A program made the position numbers and the translations under genes. The notes under the pieces are model-generated. The model made no database searches. It was not told where the DNA came from and saw nothing but the letters and a program-made list of their open reading frames with translations. Shown here in pieces: positions 53,149 through 61,911 of a stretch of DNA of 64,000 nucleotides (its first letter is position 1; every line of letters starts with the position of its first letter). Source of the stretch: Clostridiales bacterium (lineage in GTDB: Bacteria; Bacillota; Clostridia; Saccharofermentanales; Saccharofermentanaceae); contig JAFZZM010000010.1 of the NCBI GenBank assembly GCA_017615755.1, positions 1 through 64,000 on the forward strand. The letters are read 5' to 3'.

Positions 53149-55953
53149 ATGTCTTTTGCTTCGATTTTGTACCAATTGCTTCTGGCTCCACTGGAGCTGA
53201 TCTATGAGCTGGTCTATAACTTTGCCAGCAACATCATGCAGGACTTCGGCGCGGCGATCATCCCGCTGAGCCTTGCCGTAAACTTCTTGCTTCTGCCTTT
53301 CTACCAGCGCGCGGATGCGATCCAGAAGGCGGAAAAAGATATGCAGGCCAAGCTGGCCGACGGTGTCGCCCACATCAAGAAGACTTTCAAGGGCGATGAG
53401 CGCTTCATGATGCTCAACACCTACTACCGTCAGAACCACTATAAGCCGATCTATTCTCTGAGAAGTTCGATCCCGCTTCTTCTGCAGGTTCCGTTCTTCA
53501 TCTCGGCTTACAACTTCCTTTCGAATCTTTCGGACCTGCAGGGTACCAAGTTCGCCTGCTTCTCCGACTTAAGTTCTCCGGACGGACTTTTAAAGATCGC
53601 CGGACTTTCCATCAACCTTCTTCCGATCCTCATGACCCTCATCAATGTCGTCTCCAGTGAGATCTACATGAAGGGCCACAAGTTCAAGGACAAGATCCAG
53701 CTTCACGGTATGGCCCTGATCTTCCTTGTACTCCTTTACGATTCCCCGTCCGGTCTTGTATTGTACTGGACTCTCAATAACGTATTCTCCCTCGTGAAGA
53801 ATATCGTCAATGGCAGCAAGAAACCGAAGGTCATGGTCAGCATCTTCATGTCGATGGTCGGCTTTGCCGCTTTCTTCTTCGCATTCTTCTGCTATCACGG
53901 ACCGTCTATGTACAAGCTGGCGATCATCCTGATCGGTCTTCTGTTCCATATTCCGACGATCCTGAACCTGATCCGTATGCGTTTCTCCAAGAAGAGCAAA
54001 GATGCCAAAGCAGAGGAAGATCTTCCGGAAGAAAAGAAAAAGGCCAACAACCGTCTGTTCCTTTACGGCGCAGCGTTCCTTACGATCGTGACCGGTCTTC
54101 TCATTCCGGCAGCGGTCATCCGTTCATCCCCGGCCGAGTTCGTCATGGTTACGGACTTCCACTCGCCTCTGCGCTATGTGTTTATGTCTTTCCTTCTTTC
54201 AGCAGGACTCTTCCTGGTATGGTGCGGACTCTTCTATTACCTTTCCAAGCCGAAGTCCAGAAGAACGTTCAGCGTCGTATTCCTGATCCTTTCTGTCTGC
54301 GGCGTCATCAACTACATGCTTTTTGCCAAGCACCTGACTTCTCTTACTTCTGACCTCAAGTACGAGGGCGGTATGTCCTTCTCCACCAAAGAGATCGTGA
54401 TCAACCTTCTGGCTGTAGCGGCCGTCAGCGTGATCCTGCCGATCCTCTGGAAAAAGAGATCCCAGATCGTAACGAAAGTCTTCCCTTTGATCGTGATCGC
54501 TGCTTTTGGTATGTCCGTATATAACATGGTCGGTATACAGCAGTCCATCAACGAAGTCCGCGAGGTCGTGGAGAACCAGTCCGACGAGCTTGCAACCTTC
54601 ACACTCAGCAAGAACGGTCAGAACGTCATCGTCTTCATGCTTGACCGTGCCGTCAGCTGCTATGTACCGTACTTCTTCCAGGAGAACCCGGAACTCGAGC
54701 GTCAGTTCGACGGCTTCACCTGGTATCCGAATACACTGTCTTTCGGTGTAAGAACCAACACCGCGGCACCGGCGCTTTTCGGTGGTTACGATTACACACC
54801 GGACCAGATCAATGCACGAAAAGATGAGCTTCTTGAAGACAAACATAACGAGGCCCTGAAAGTCATGCCGGTGCTTTTCGATAATGCCGGATATGACGTC
54901 ACTGTATGTGACCCGCCATACGCAGGCTACGGCTGGATCCCGGACCTTTCGATCTACGATGAGTATCCGGACATCCGCACTTTCAACACTGAGATCGGTC
55001 AGTTCCGTGACCAGACAGAGAGCAATCTTCTGAGAAAAGAAGCATGGAAGCGTAACTTCTTCTGCTACAGTCTCATGAAGGTCATGCCGCTTCCGGTCCA
55101 GTACGTCATCTATCAGGACGGCGCATACTTCAGCCCGGGAAGTTCCAACAAGGTTCTGATGCAGTCTGAAGACATCTATAAGTCCACACCTTCCGTCGGT
55201 GTATGGAATCCTTTCTGCAACGCGTACTCGGCCCTCAGTTCTCTTTCCGATATGACGAAGATCTCCGAAGGCAATGAGAACACCTTCCTCATGATGGAAA
55301 ACAGTACGGCCCACAACGTCATGATGCTTCAGGAGCCGGATTACGTTCCGGTCAAGGAAGTCGATAACACCGAATATGAGACGACCCATGCAGACCGTTT
55401 CACCTATGAAGGCCACACACTTGAGATGGACAACGCCTATAAGATCGTACACTACCAGTGCAACATGGCAGCACTCATCCAGATGGGCAAGTGGATGGAT
55501 TACTTGCGTGAACAGGGCGTATACGATAACACCAGGATCATTATCGTGGCCGACCACGGCTGGACTCTGGGCCACTACGAGAACATGATCTTCGGTACCG
55601 ATCTTGCTGACACGTCCTACTACAATCCGGAAGATGCCATGGGCTATAACCCGCTTCTTCTCGTGAAGGACTTTAACAGTAAGGGCTTCAAGGTCGACTA
55701 CACCTTCATGACCAATGCAGATACACCTTCGCTCGCCATGCAGGAGCTGATCGATTCTCCGATCAATCCGTTCACCGGTAAAGCAATCAACCGCCCGGAA
55801 GAAAAGCAGAAAGACTCCATGCTCGTTATGTACACGGACAACTGGAGCGTAGAATTCAATAACGGCAACGCTTTCACGGGATGCACATGGTTCCGCTGCA
55901 AGAACCAGTACATCTTCGATAAAGAAAACTGGAGCCGCGCAGAAGATCAGTAA
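53149..55953 (+). CDS. YidC/Oxa1-like domain fused to a sulfatase-type phosphotransferase domain
   Basis: A 934-residue fusion. Residues 1-235 match the YidC/Oxa1 insertase (SILYQLLLAPLELIYELVYNF, then DFGAAIIPLSLAVNFLLLPFYQRAD, YYRQNHYKPIYSLRSSIPLLLQVPFFISAYNFL and VLYWTLNNVFSLVKN), followed by about six further TM segments to ~460. Residues ~485-934 have the alkaline-phosphatase/sulfatase fold used by LtaS-type enzymes: NVIVFMLDRA (metal Asp about 498), FGVRTNTAAPALFGG with a likely Thr nucleophile near 537, IIIVADHGWTLGH (metal Asp-His about 802). Separate enzymes are known; this fusion suggests a glycerophosphate or phosphonate transfer at the membrane face. AGGAAAGAG precedes ATG 53149; a TTG 29 codons upstream begins only about three bases past the -10 box. 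It is first in the operon with the glycerophosphotransferase-like gene. Confidence 0.85.
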   Translation: MSFASILYQLLLAPLELIYELVYNFASNIMQDFGAAIIPLSLAVNFLLLPFYQRADAIQKAEKDMQAKLADGVAHIKKTFKGDERFMMLNTYYRQNHYKPIYSLRSSIPLLLQVPFFISAYNFLSNLSDLQGTKFACFSDLSSPDGLLKIAGLSINLLPILMTLINVVSSEIYMKGHKFKDKIQLHGMALIFLVLLYDSPSGLVLYWTLNNVFSLVKNIVNGSKKPKVMVSIFMSMVGFAAFFFAFFCYHGPSMYKLAIILIGLLFHIPTILNLIRMRFSKKSKDAKAEEDLPEEKKKANNRLFLYGAAFLTIVTGLLIPAAVIRSSPAEFVMVTDFHSPLRYVFMSFLLSAGLFLVWCGLFYYLSKPKSRRTFSVVFLILSVCGVINYMLFAKHLTSLTSDLKYEGGMSFSTKEIVINLLAVAAVSVILPILWKKRSQIVTKVFPLIVIAAFGMSVYNMVGIQQSINEVREVVENQSDELATFTLSKNGQNVIVFMLDRAVSCYVPYFFQENPELERQFDGFTWYPNTLSFGVRTNTAAPALFGGYDYTPDQINARKDELLEDKHNEALKVMPVLFDNAGYDVTVCDPPYAGYGWIPDLSIYDEYPDIRTFNTEIGQFRDQTESNLLRKEAWKRNFFCYSLMKVMPLPVQYVIYQDGAYFSPGSSNKVLMQSEDIYKSTPSVGVWNPFCNAYSALSSLSDMTKISEGNENTFLMMENSTAHNVMMLQEPDYVPVKEVDNTEYETTHADRFTYEGHTLEMDNAYKIVHYQCNMAALIQMGKWMDYLREQGVYDNTRIIIVADHGWTLGHYENMIFGTDLADTSYYNPEDAMGYNPLLLVKDFNSKGFKVDYTFMTNADTPSLAMQELIDSPINPFTGKAINRPEEKQKDSMLVMYTDNWSVEFNNGNAFTGCTWFRCKNQYIFDKENWSRAEDQ

Positions 55954-55965
55954 GGAGGAATGCAT

Positions 55966-57252
55966 ATGTTTACACTTCATCATCTTTGTCAGATCGTATG
56001 TACTCCTCGTGTAGGACTGTACATCGACCCGGGTACTGGAAGCATGCTCTTTGCCGTACTCATCGGTCTTTTAGGCGTAGGCCGTTTCCTGTTCAAGGGA
56101 CTCTGGGTCAAGATCCGTTTTCTGTTCAGTGGCGGTAAGAAAACCGACGCCGATGACAACACCGTACCACTCGCAGTCTTCTCTGACGACAAGCGCTACT
56201 GGTCTGTATTTGAGCCGATCCTTAGAGAACTCGACGAACGTGGTTTTAACGTTGTATATATGACCGCATCCGAGGACGATCCTGCCCTCAAGACAGATCT
56301 TTCCCACGTCAAAGCCGAGTGCATCGGCCCGGGCAACCATGCTTTTGCGAAGTTGAATTTTGCGAAAGCAACGATGCTTCTTTCGACCACACCGGGTCTG
56401 GACGTATATCAGTGGAAGCGTTCAAAGGATATCAAGTATTACATCCACATCCCGCACTCCCCTGCCGAGCTCACGACATACAGAATGTTCGGTACGGACT
56501 ATTATGACGCCATGCTGCTCTCCGGCCAGTATCAGATCGATGATGCCAGAGACCTCGAGAAGCTCCGTGATCTTCCGGCAAAAGAACTCACCCTCGTGGG
56601 TATTCCTTTCCTCGATGAGAAAGCGAAGCGTCTGGAAGAGCTGAAAGCGTCCCAGGACGCGTCCGAAGCAAAACATGAGCGTACGGTCCTTCTTGCTCCT
56701 TCCTGGGGTGAGAGCGCCATTTTAAAGCGTTACGGCGGCGATATGATCCAGCGTCTCCTCGACACCGGTTATCACGTCATCATCCGCCCGCATCCGCAGT
56801 CTTTTAAATCGGAAAAAGATCTGATGGACAAACTCATGAAAGAATTCCCGGAAAGCGATCAGCTCGAGTGGAACAGAGACAACGATAACTTCGACTGTCT
56901 CAACCGTTCCGACATCATGATCTCCGACTTCTCCGGTGTTATCTTCGAGTTCGCCCTCGTATTCGACAAGCCGGTCATCTGCGCCGACACCGAGTTCGAC
57001 TCCGCACCGTACGATGCATGGTGGCTGAAGCGTCTCCCATGGGGCCAGACCGCGATCCCGCGTATCGGTAAGATCCTGACCAAGGACAACTTCTCCGAGA
57101 TCAAGAACATGATCGATACCTGTATCGAAGACAAGTCCTTCGAGGAAAGCCGCCACGCAGTACGCGACGAGACCTGGGCCCACAGAGGTGAAGGCGCCAA
57201 GCTCGCCGCGGATTATCTTGTTAACAAGTATAACGAGATTAAAAAGGCTTAA
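55966..57252 (+). CDS. CDP-glycerol glycerophosphotransferase-like protein
   Basis: A 428-residue protein. The N-terminal part (about 15-45) is a TM helix (LYIDPGTGSMLFAVLIGLLGVG) followed by basic residues. The body has the GT-B-like TagB/TagF fold: IHIPHSPAELTTYRMFGTDYYDAMLL, then VLLAPSWGESAILKRYG, IIRPHPQS and SDFSGVIFEFALVFDKPVICAD. The usual His-Gly of TagF is Pro-His-Ser here, so this is a subfamily of uncertain substrate. ATG 55966 (seven bases from AGGAGGA) is chosen over the ATG at 55960. It lies 12 bases after the YidC-sulfatase gene and converges on ppd with a four-base overlap. Confidence 0.85.
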   Translation: MFTLHHLCQIVCTPRVGLYIDPGTGSMLFAVLIGLLGVGRFLFKGLWVKIRFLFSGGKKTDADDNTVPLAVFSDDKRYWSVFEPILRELDERGFNVVYMTASEDDPALKTDLSHVKAECIGPGNHAFAKLNFAKATMLLSTTPGLDVYQWKRSKDIKYYIHIPHSPAELTTYRMFGTDYYDAMLLSGQYQIDDARDLEKLRDLPAKELTLVGIPFLDEKAKRLEELKASQDASEAKHERTVLLAPSWGESAILKRYGGDMIQRLLDTGYHVIIRPHPQSFKSEKDLMDKLMKEFPESDQLEWNRDNDNFDCLNRSDIMISDFSGVIFEFALVFDKPVICADTEFDSAPYDAWWLKRLPWGQTAIPRIGKILTKDNFSEIKNMIDTCIEDKSFEESRHAVRDETWAHRGEGAKLAADYLVNKYNEIKKA

Positions 57253-58370
57253 AGCGTAGCCAGATACTCCATAAAGTTCTGCTTATTCTCGAGCGCTGTC
57301 GTAGTCGGACGGCCGAGATCGTCACGCGCACCGATTGAACACATGACCTCGATCAGGCAAAGTTCGTTCAGTCCTTTTGCCAAGGAAAGCTCGCGGTCGA
57401 GATCCTCGAAATCCGAAACACGTACCGCATACGGATAACCACAGGCCTTTGCCACCGCGACCAGATCGATCTCACTCATGACTGTCGGCATACCGCCCAC
57501 CGTCTCGTGCGCACCGTTATTGATGACGATATGAACAAGATTTCTCGGTTTGTTGGCACCCATGACTGCCATGGAACCCATGTGCATGAGAACGGCACCG
57601 TCACCATCAACACACCAGATCTTCTGCTCCGGCTTGTTGATCGCCACACCCAGTGCGATGGAAGAACTGTGTCCCATCGAACCGACAGTCAGAAAATCGT
57701 ACTTATGGCTCTGTCCGTTTGCCACTCTCGTCTCAAAAAGCTCTCGCGATGCTTTTCCCGTTGTGGAGATAATCGGGTCTTCTTCACTGACGGCCACGAT
57801 GTGCTTGATGATCTCTTCACGGACCATCGTGTTTTCGTTCTCGTAAACCACCTTCTCATCGTAGGAAAGCGCGCCCTTGCGGATGACAAAAGCAACGTCC
57901 TTACCGGAATCGAGGATCGCACGGAACTCATTCATCTTCGCCTCGACTTCTTCATCCGTTGTGTCCTTGCCGATCGCAAAATTCGCAATACCCATATCGT
58001 CGAGAAGCTTCACGGTCACCTCACCCTGATAGATGTGCTGCGGCTCATCGTGAATGCCCGGCTCACCACGCCAGCCGACGATAAACACCGTCGGGATCGC
58101 GTAGACCTTATCGTTCAGAAGGCTCGCCACCGGATTGATGATGTTGCCCTCACCGCTGTTCTGCATATACACGACCGGCACCTTGCCCGTCGCCAGGTGA
58201 TAACCCGCCGCCAGAGCCGTGCAGTTACCTTCATTTGCCGCGATCACATGGTGATGCGCATCGATACCGTAAGTATGCATAAGGTAATTGCAAAGTGCTT
58301 TTAACTGGGAATCCGGGACACCCGTGTAAAAATCGGAACCAATGATCTCAACTAACTTTTCAACTTTCAT
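57249..58370 (-). CDS. ppd: Phosphonopyruvate decarboxylase
   Basis: A 373-residue thiamine-diphosphate enzyme that converts phosphonopyruvate to phosphonoacetaldehyde and pulls the unfavourable PEP mutase reaction forward. It has DFYTGVPDSQLKALCNYL, AANEGNCTALAAGYHLATG, the family signature YMQNSGEGNIINPVASL and WRGEPGIHDEPQH. The C-terminal ThDP motif is VDGDGAVLMHMGSM ... NNGAHETVGGMPT. It is last of four minus-strand genes, 11 bases after the PEP mutase gene, and has AAGGAG. Confidence 0.95.
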   Translation of the reverse strand: MKVEKLVEIIGSDFYTGVPDSQLKALCNYLMHTYGIDAHHHVIAANEGNCTALAAGYHLATGKVPVVYMQNSGEGNIINPVASLLNDKVYAIPTVFIVGWRGEPGIHDEPQHIYQGEVTVKLLDDMGIANFAIGKDTTDEEVEAKMNEFRAILDSGKDVAFVIRKGALSYDEKVVYENENTMVREEIIKHIVAVSEEDPIISTTGKASRELFETRVANGQSHKYDFLTVGSMGHSSSIALGVAINKPEQKIWCVDGDGAVLMHMGSMAVMGANKPRNLVHIVINNGAHETVGGMPTVMSEIDLVAVAKACGYPYAVRVSDFEDLDRELSLAKGLNELCLIEVMCSIGARDDLGRPTTTALENKQNFMEYLATL

Positions 58371-58381
58371 ATTGCGTCTCC

Positions 58382-59677
58382 TTAGATCTCGTCGATCAGC
58401 GTAATGATCTGCTTAATGGACATCAGGCGGTCATCGACCTCTTTCGCCCTGTGATATTTCAAGATATCTTCCGCGGTCTTCTGCATGGCCGGAAAAGCAC
58501 TTCTCGTGAGCTGGTTGGCGTAGATGACGATGTTCACGCCATGCTGCGAAAGTTCTTCTTCCGTAATGGTATTGAAGCTCGACGGCACGACCACGATCGG
58601 CGTGTGCTTGTTCTCTTCTCTGAACTTATCGCAGAACTCCAGGATCTCATCCGGTTCTTTTCTTCTACTGTGGATCATGATTCCGTCCGCGCCGGCCTCG
58701 ACAAAAGCTCTTGCCCTCGTGAGTGCGTCTTCCATTCCTTGTTCGAGGATCAGGCTCTCGATACGTGCAATGATCATGAAGTCATCCGTCAGCTGGGCTT
58801 TCTTACCCGCACGGATCTTTGCAGAGAACTCTTCGATCGTTGCCTGGGTCTGCTTGACCTCAGTTCCGAAAAGGGAATTCTTCTTCAGTCCCGTCTTATC
58901 CTCGATAATGACAGCCGAAACGCCCATTCTCTCGAGGCTTCGAACCGTATATACGAAGTGCTCCGTGAGTCCTCCGGTATCGCCGTCGAAGATGATCGGC
59001 TTTGTCGTCACTTCCGTGATATCCTCGATCGTTCTGAAACGGGATGTCATATCTACAAGCTCGATATCCGGCTTACCCTTCGCCGTACTGTCGCAAAGAG
59101 AACTGATCCACATCGCATCGAACTGATCGAGCTTGCCCTCATGCTCCACAACTGTCTTCTCGACAATAAGACCGGTCAGACCACTATGAGCCTCCATCGC
59201 CTTTACGATCGGTGTCATCTCGATCAGCTGACGAAGTCTCTTTCTTCTATACTCCGGCATCGCCAGCTTCTCACGAAGCTGCAGGTCGATCTTTCTGACG
59301 GTCTCATTAAAGGTGTATGGAATATCCACGAGCTTTCCGCCGTACTCGGACAGAAGCTTCTCCACATGTGCACGGATCGTGCTCTCCGGGCCTTCCTTCC
59401 AGTTATCGCCATGCACGATATAATCCGGATGGATCAGAGAGATCACATCGTCATAGTGCATGTTTTCCTGGATCACGACCTCCTCGACACCCGGGATGGA
59501 ACGGTACATCTTCACACGCTCCTCCTGCGAGATCGTCGGGAATTTGTTATAGCGGATCAGGACACGGTCGGAAAGACAGCCGACGATGACCTTACCGAGT
59601 TTCTTCGCTTCATTAATGATGTTCAGATGTCCCTCATGGATCACATCCGTACAAAAGCATGTATAGACAGTTTTCAT
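58382..59677 (-). CDS. pepM: Phosphoenolpyruvate phosphomutase with N-terminal cytidylyltransferase domain
   Basis: A 431-residue two-domain enzyme. Residues 1-135 are a cytidylyltransferase (TDVIHEGHLNIINEAK, with the HxGH nucleotide motif, and ISQEERVKMYRSI). Residues ~145-431 are PEP mutase, which makes the C-P bond of phosphonopyruvate: FDAMWISSLCDSTAKGKPD, FDGDTGGLTEHF and the diagnostic catalytic loop VIIEDKTGLKKNSLFG (EDK-x5-NS). The fused cytidylyltransferase is known in PepM proteins of clusters that attach phosphonates to surface polymers. GGAG precedes the ATG. Third in the operon. Confidence 0.95.
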   Translation of the reverse strand: MKTVYTCFCTDVIHEGHLNIINEAKKLGKVIVGCLSDRVLIRYNKFPTISQEERVKMYRSIPGVEEVVIQENMHYDDVISLIHPDYIVHGDNWKEGPESTIRAHVEKLLSEYGGKLVDIPYTFNETVRKIDLQLREKLAMPEYRRKRLRQLIEMTPIVKAMEAHSGLTGLIVEKTVVEHEGKLDQFDAMWISSLCDSTAKGKPDIELVDMTSRFRTIEDITEVTTKPIIFDGDTGGLTEHFVYTVRSLERMGVSAVIIEDKTGLKKNSLFGTEVKQTQATIEEFSAKIRAGKKAQLTDDFMIIARIESLILEQGMEDALTRARAFVEAGADGIMIHSRRKEPDEILEFCDKFREENKHTPIVVVPSSFNTITEEELSQHGVNIVIYANQLTRSAFPAMQKTAEDILKYHRAKEVDDRLMSIKQIITLIDEI

Positions 59678-59705
59678 GTTCTGAAATCTCCTTCTTCCTT
59701 AAGCC

Positions 59706-60857
59706 TTAGGAACGGTATCCCTTCTCCTCCGAATACTTTACCGGAACCGCAATGCCGTTCGCCGTGAGTGCTTCCTTAAAGACGACGAAGAAGTCTTCGA
59801 TATCCTTCTCATCGATCGCACCCAGCGCACAAAGGCGGAATGTATTGGTCGTCGAGATCTTACCGGGATAGATGGTAAAACCACGCTCATAGCAGTAATC
59901 GTGTACCTTCTCGAAACTCCAGTTCGGATCGTCCGGATAGATCGCCGAAGAAACCAGGCCCGCACGCCATTCCGGCTTGATGACCTGACGGAAGCCCAGC
60001 TCATCCAGACCACGGTTAATGGCATTGAAAACACGCGTGTGACGCGCCCACTTGGCCTCTTCTCCCTCGGCCCGGTACTCCTTGAGACCCTGAATCAGTG
60101 CATATATCGTCTGTACCGGCGGGGTAAAATGCATCTCTCCGGTCTTCTCGAAGCAGTCATACTGCAGGAAAAGATTGCAGTAGTAGCTTCTCTTCGGATA
60201 GGATGCAGACGCCTCGATAATGGAACGCTTACCCACCACATAGGAAAGACCCGTCATGGCCATAAGTCCTTTTTGCGCGGAAGCCATGCAGAAATCGATG
60301 TTATCCTTAGCAATGTCGATCGGGATCATGGCATAGGTACTCGTGGTATCTACCGTAAAGATCGCGCCGTATTTGTGCACCAGCGCGCCGATCTCGCGGA
60401 TCGGATTGAGGATGCCCGTACCTGTCTCGTTATGCGTCGTATGAACCAATGCGATATCCGGATTTTCCTTGAGCACCTCTTCCACCTTCGCAAGGTCCGG
60501 CTTCTCATCCACCGGGAAACGAAGATCGATGTGCGGAAGGCCATAGTACTGGCAGATCTCCACCGCACGCGTCGAATACGCACCGTTATTGATGACTAAC
60601 ACCTTCTTGCCTTCCGGCAGAAGCGAATTGATGCACACGTCGATATTGATCGTTCCCGACCCACAGAAAAGCACTGACGTATATTCCTGCAGATCGCCGT
60701 GCACGACGCGTACCAGGTCTTCACGAAGGCCCTTCATAAGGCCGGCAAACTCTTTCTCACGCGGGCAGATATCCGGCACGACCTGCGCATACTTGACGGT
60801 GTCCGTCGTCGTGGACGGGCCCGGGTTCAACAATATATTTCTCTTAACTGGTTCCAT
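59706..60857 (-). CDS. phnW: 2-aminoethylphosphonate-pyruvate transaminase
   Basis: A 383-residue class V aminotransferase interconverting phosphonoacetaldehyde plus Ala and 2-AEP plus pyruvate. It has LLNPGPSTTTDTVKYAQ, then VHTTHNETGTGILNP, and VDTTSTYAMIPIDI with the PLP-Lys in ASAQKGLMAMTG. In this biosynthetic operon it should run toward 2-AEP. GGAGG precedes the ATG. Second in the operon, 21 bases after the nucleotidyltransferase gene. Confidence 0.95.
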   Translation of the reverse strand: MEPVKRNILLNPGPSTTTDTVKYAQVVPDICPREKEFAGLMKGLREDLVRVVHGDLQEYTSVLFCGSGTINIDVCINSLLPEGKKVLVINNGAYSTRAVEICQYYGLPHIDLRFPVDEKPDLAKVEEVLKENPDIALVHTTHNETGTGILNPIREIGALVHKYGAIFTVDTTSTYAMIPIDIAKDNIDFCMASAQKGLMAMTGLSYVVGKRSIIEASASYPKRSYYCNLFLQYDCFEKTGEMHFTPPVQTIYALIQGLKEYRAEGEEAKWARHTRVFNAINRGLDELGFRQVIKPEWRAGLVSSAIYPDDPNWSFEKVHDYCYERGFTIYPGKISTTNTFRLCALGAIDEKDIEDFFVVFKEALTANGIAVPVKYSEEKGYRS

Positions 60858-60878
60858 GTAGAAAGTTCCTCCTTCAAC

Positions 60879-61775
60879 TCACACATCGTAGGCTTTATCG
60901 ATCTTGCAAAGCTCACGGAACGTGTCGATCTCAACGATATCTTCTTCGAAGCACTCACGCACTTCGACCTTGTACTTATCCTTGCAGTACACAAGCGGTA
61001 CCTGCTCCCAGTAGCGCTCTTTTCCACCCGGACGCTCGTAGACTTCACCGATATCCTCGGCCAGTTTCTTTCCGTCTTCCTCGCTCCAGTAGGAAATACC
61101 GACCATCTGCCAGCAGTTCTCCCCACCGACCTTCTGCTCACGGATGACACCGTCCTTGACCATGAAGCACCAGTCGTCCGTGCGATCCTTCTTGATCGCC
61201 AGGAAGTCCGATGTATAGTGGTACTTCGTGATGATGTTCGGATTCGAGATCAGAAGATCCGCTTCAAAAACATACGAGTTGCTCAGCAGCTGTCTGGCCA
61301 CGAGAGCGCTGGAGATGTTATTTGCTTCGTTATATACGGGGTTCTCGAGGAACTTGATCATCGGATACTTATAGAGGAGCTGGTCGAACTGCTCGGCCAG
61401 ATAACCACGTACCACATAGATCTCCGTGATGCCGTTGTCGAGGCAGGCATCGATCAGACTGTCGATGATTCGCTTGCCGTGAACACGTACAAGCGGCTTC
61501 GGTGTATTTAGCGTGATCGGCACCATTCTGGATCCGAACCCGGCTGCAATGAACACTGCGCGCTGCACACGGTACGGTTCGAGAGCTACCTCCCCCTTCG
61601 GCGTGATCATGCCATCCTTGATCAGTTCCATGTCGGAAAGTTCTTTTACCAATTTATTGATCGTGCCTAGAGAAAAGCCTGTTTTCTTCTCCAGATCCCT
61701 CTGGGACAGGCTCTCTTTTGCCGACTCCATGGCGACCAGCAGATCAAATTGTTTTCGTTGTAGACTCATAAGCAT
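60879..61775 (-). CDS. Nucleotidyltransferase (LicC/PntC-like) with an N-terminal winged helix
   Basis: A 298-residue protein. Residues 1-68 form an HTH domain (SLSQRDLEKKTGFSLGTINKLVKELSD, then IKDGMITPKGE). Residues ~72-298 are a sugar-phosphate nucleotidyltransferase: FIAAGFGSRMVPITLNTPKPLVRVHGKRIIDSLID (GxGxRx-PKP), FLENPVYNEANNISSALVAR, FEADLLIS and a Tyr/Trp-rich pocket. It most resembles LicC-type phosphocholine and PntC-type 2-AEP cytidylyltransferases, so CMP-2-AEP is the likely product. No strong SD is seen before the ATG, so the start is uncertain by a few codons. First in the four-gene phosphonate operon. Confidence 0.85.
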   Translation of the reverse strand: MLMSLQRKQFDLLVAMESAKESLSQRDLEKKTGFSLGTINKLVKELSDMELIKDGMITPKGEVALEPYRVQRAVFIAAGFGSRMVPITLNTPKPLVRVHGKRIIDSLIDACLDNGITEIYVVRGYLAEQFDQLLYKYPMIKFLENPVYNEANNISSALVARQLLSNSYVFEADLLISNPNIITKYHYTSDFLAIKKDRTDDWCFMVKDGVIREQKVGGENCWQMVGISYWSEEDGKKLAEDIGEVYERPGGKERYWEQVPLVYCKDKYKVEVRECFEEDIVEIDTFRELCKIDKAYDV

Positions 61776-61822
61776 TCATCCGTTCATTTTTTTATTTGCG
61801 TTCACAAGAAATGAACATTTTC

Positions 61823-61850
61823 ATTATACTCTTCTTTTTAACGAAAACAA
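61823..61850 (-). promoter_or_regulatory. Promoter and possible operator of the phosphonate operon
   Basis: On the minus strand TTGTTT (61845-61850) is followed after 16 bases by a perfect TATAAT (61823-61828). Between it and the start lie GTTCATTT and AAATGAAC elements, which form an inverted repeat near the predicted start site and may be bound by the HTH domain of the first gene. Confidence 0.55.
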
Positions 61851-61881
61851 GTCAGCCCGTTCAGAATGAACAGGCTGACTT
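61849..61881 (-). terminator. Terminator after the LppM-like gene
   Basis: AAGTCAGCC and GGCTGACTT enclose GTTC/GAAC with one A-C mismatch (61849-61881) and loop AGAAT. A T-rich tail follows on the minus strand (gttttcg). The tail overlaps the promoter of the phosphonate operon. Confidence 0.7.
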
Positions 61882-61911
61882 GCAAACTTGAGATATGTAA
61901 ATGGTTGGAAC

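Noticed and set aside
54199..55983. A 594-codon ORF opposite the YidC-sulfatase gene
   Set aside because: It is antisense to clear sulfatase motifs and has no recognised domain or ribosome site.
58451..59767. A 438-codon ORF opposite pepM
   Set aside because: It is a shadow of PEP mutase, lacking any motif.
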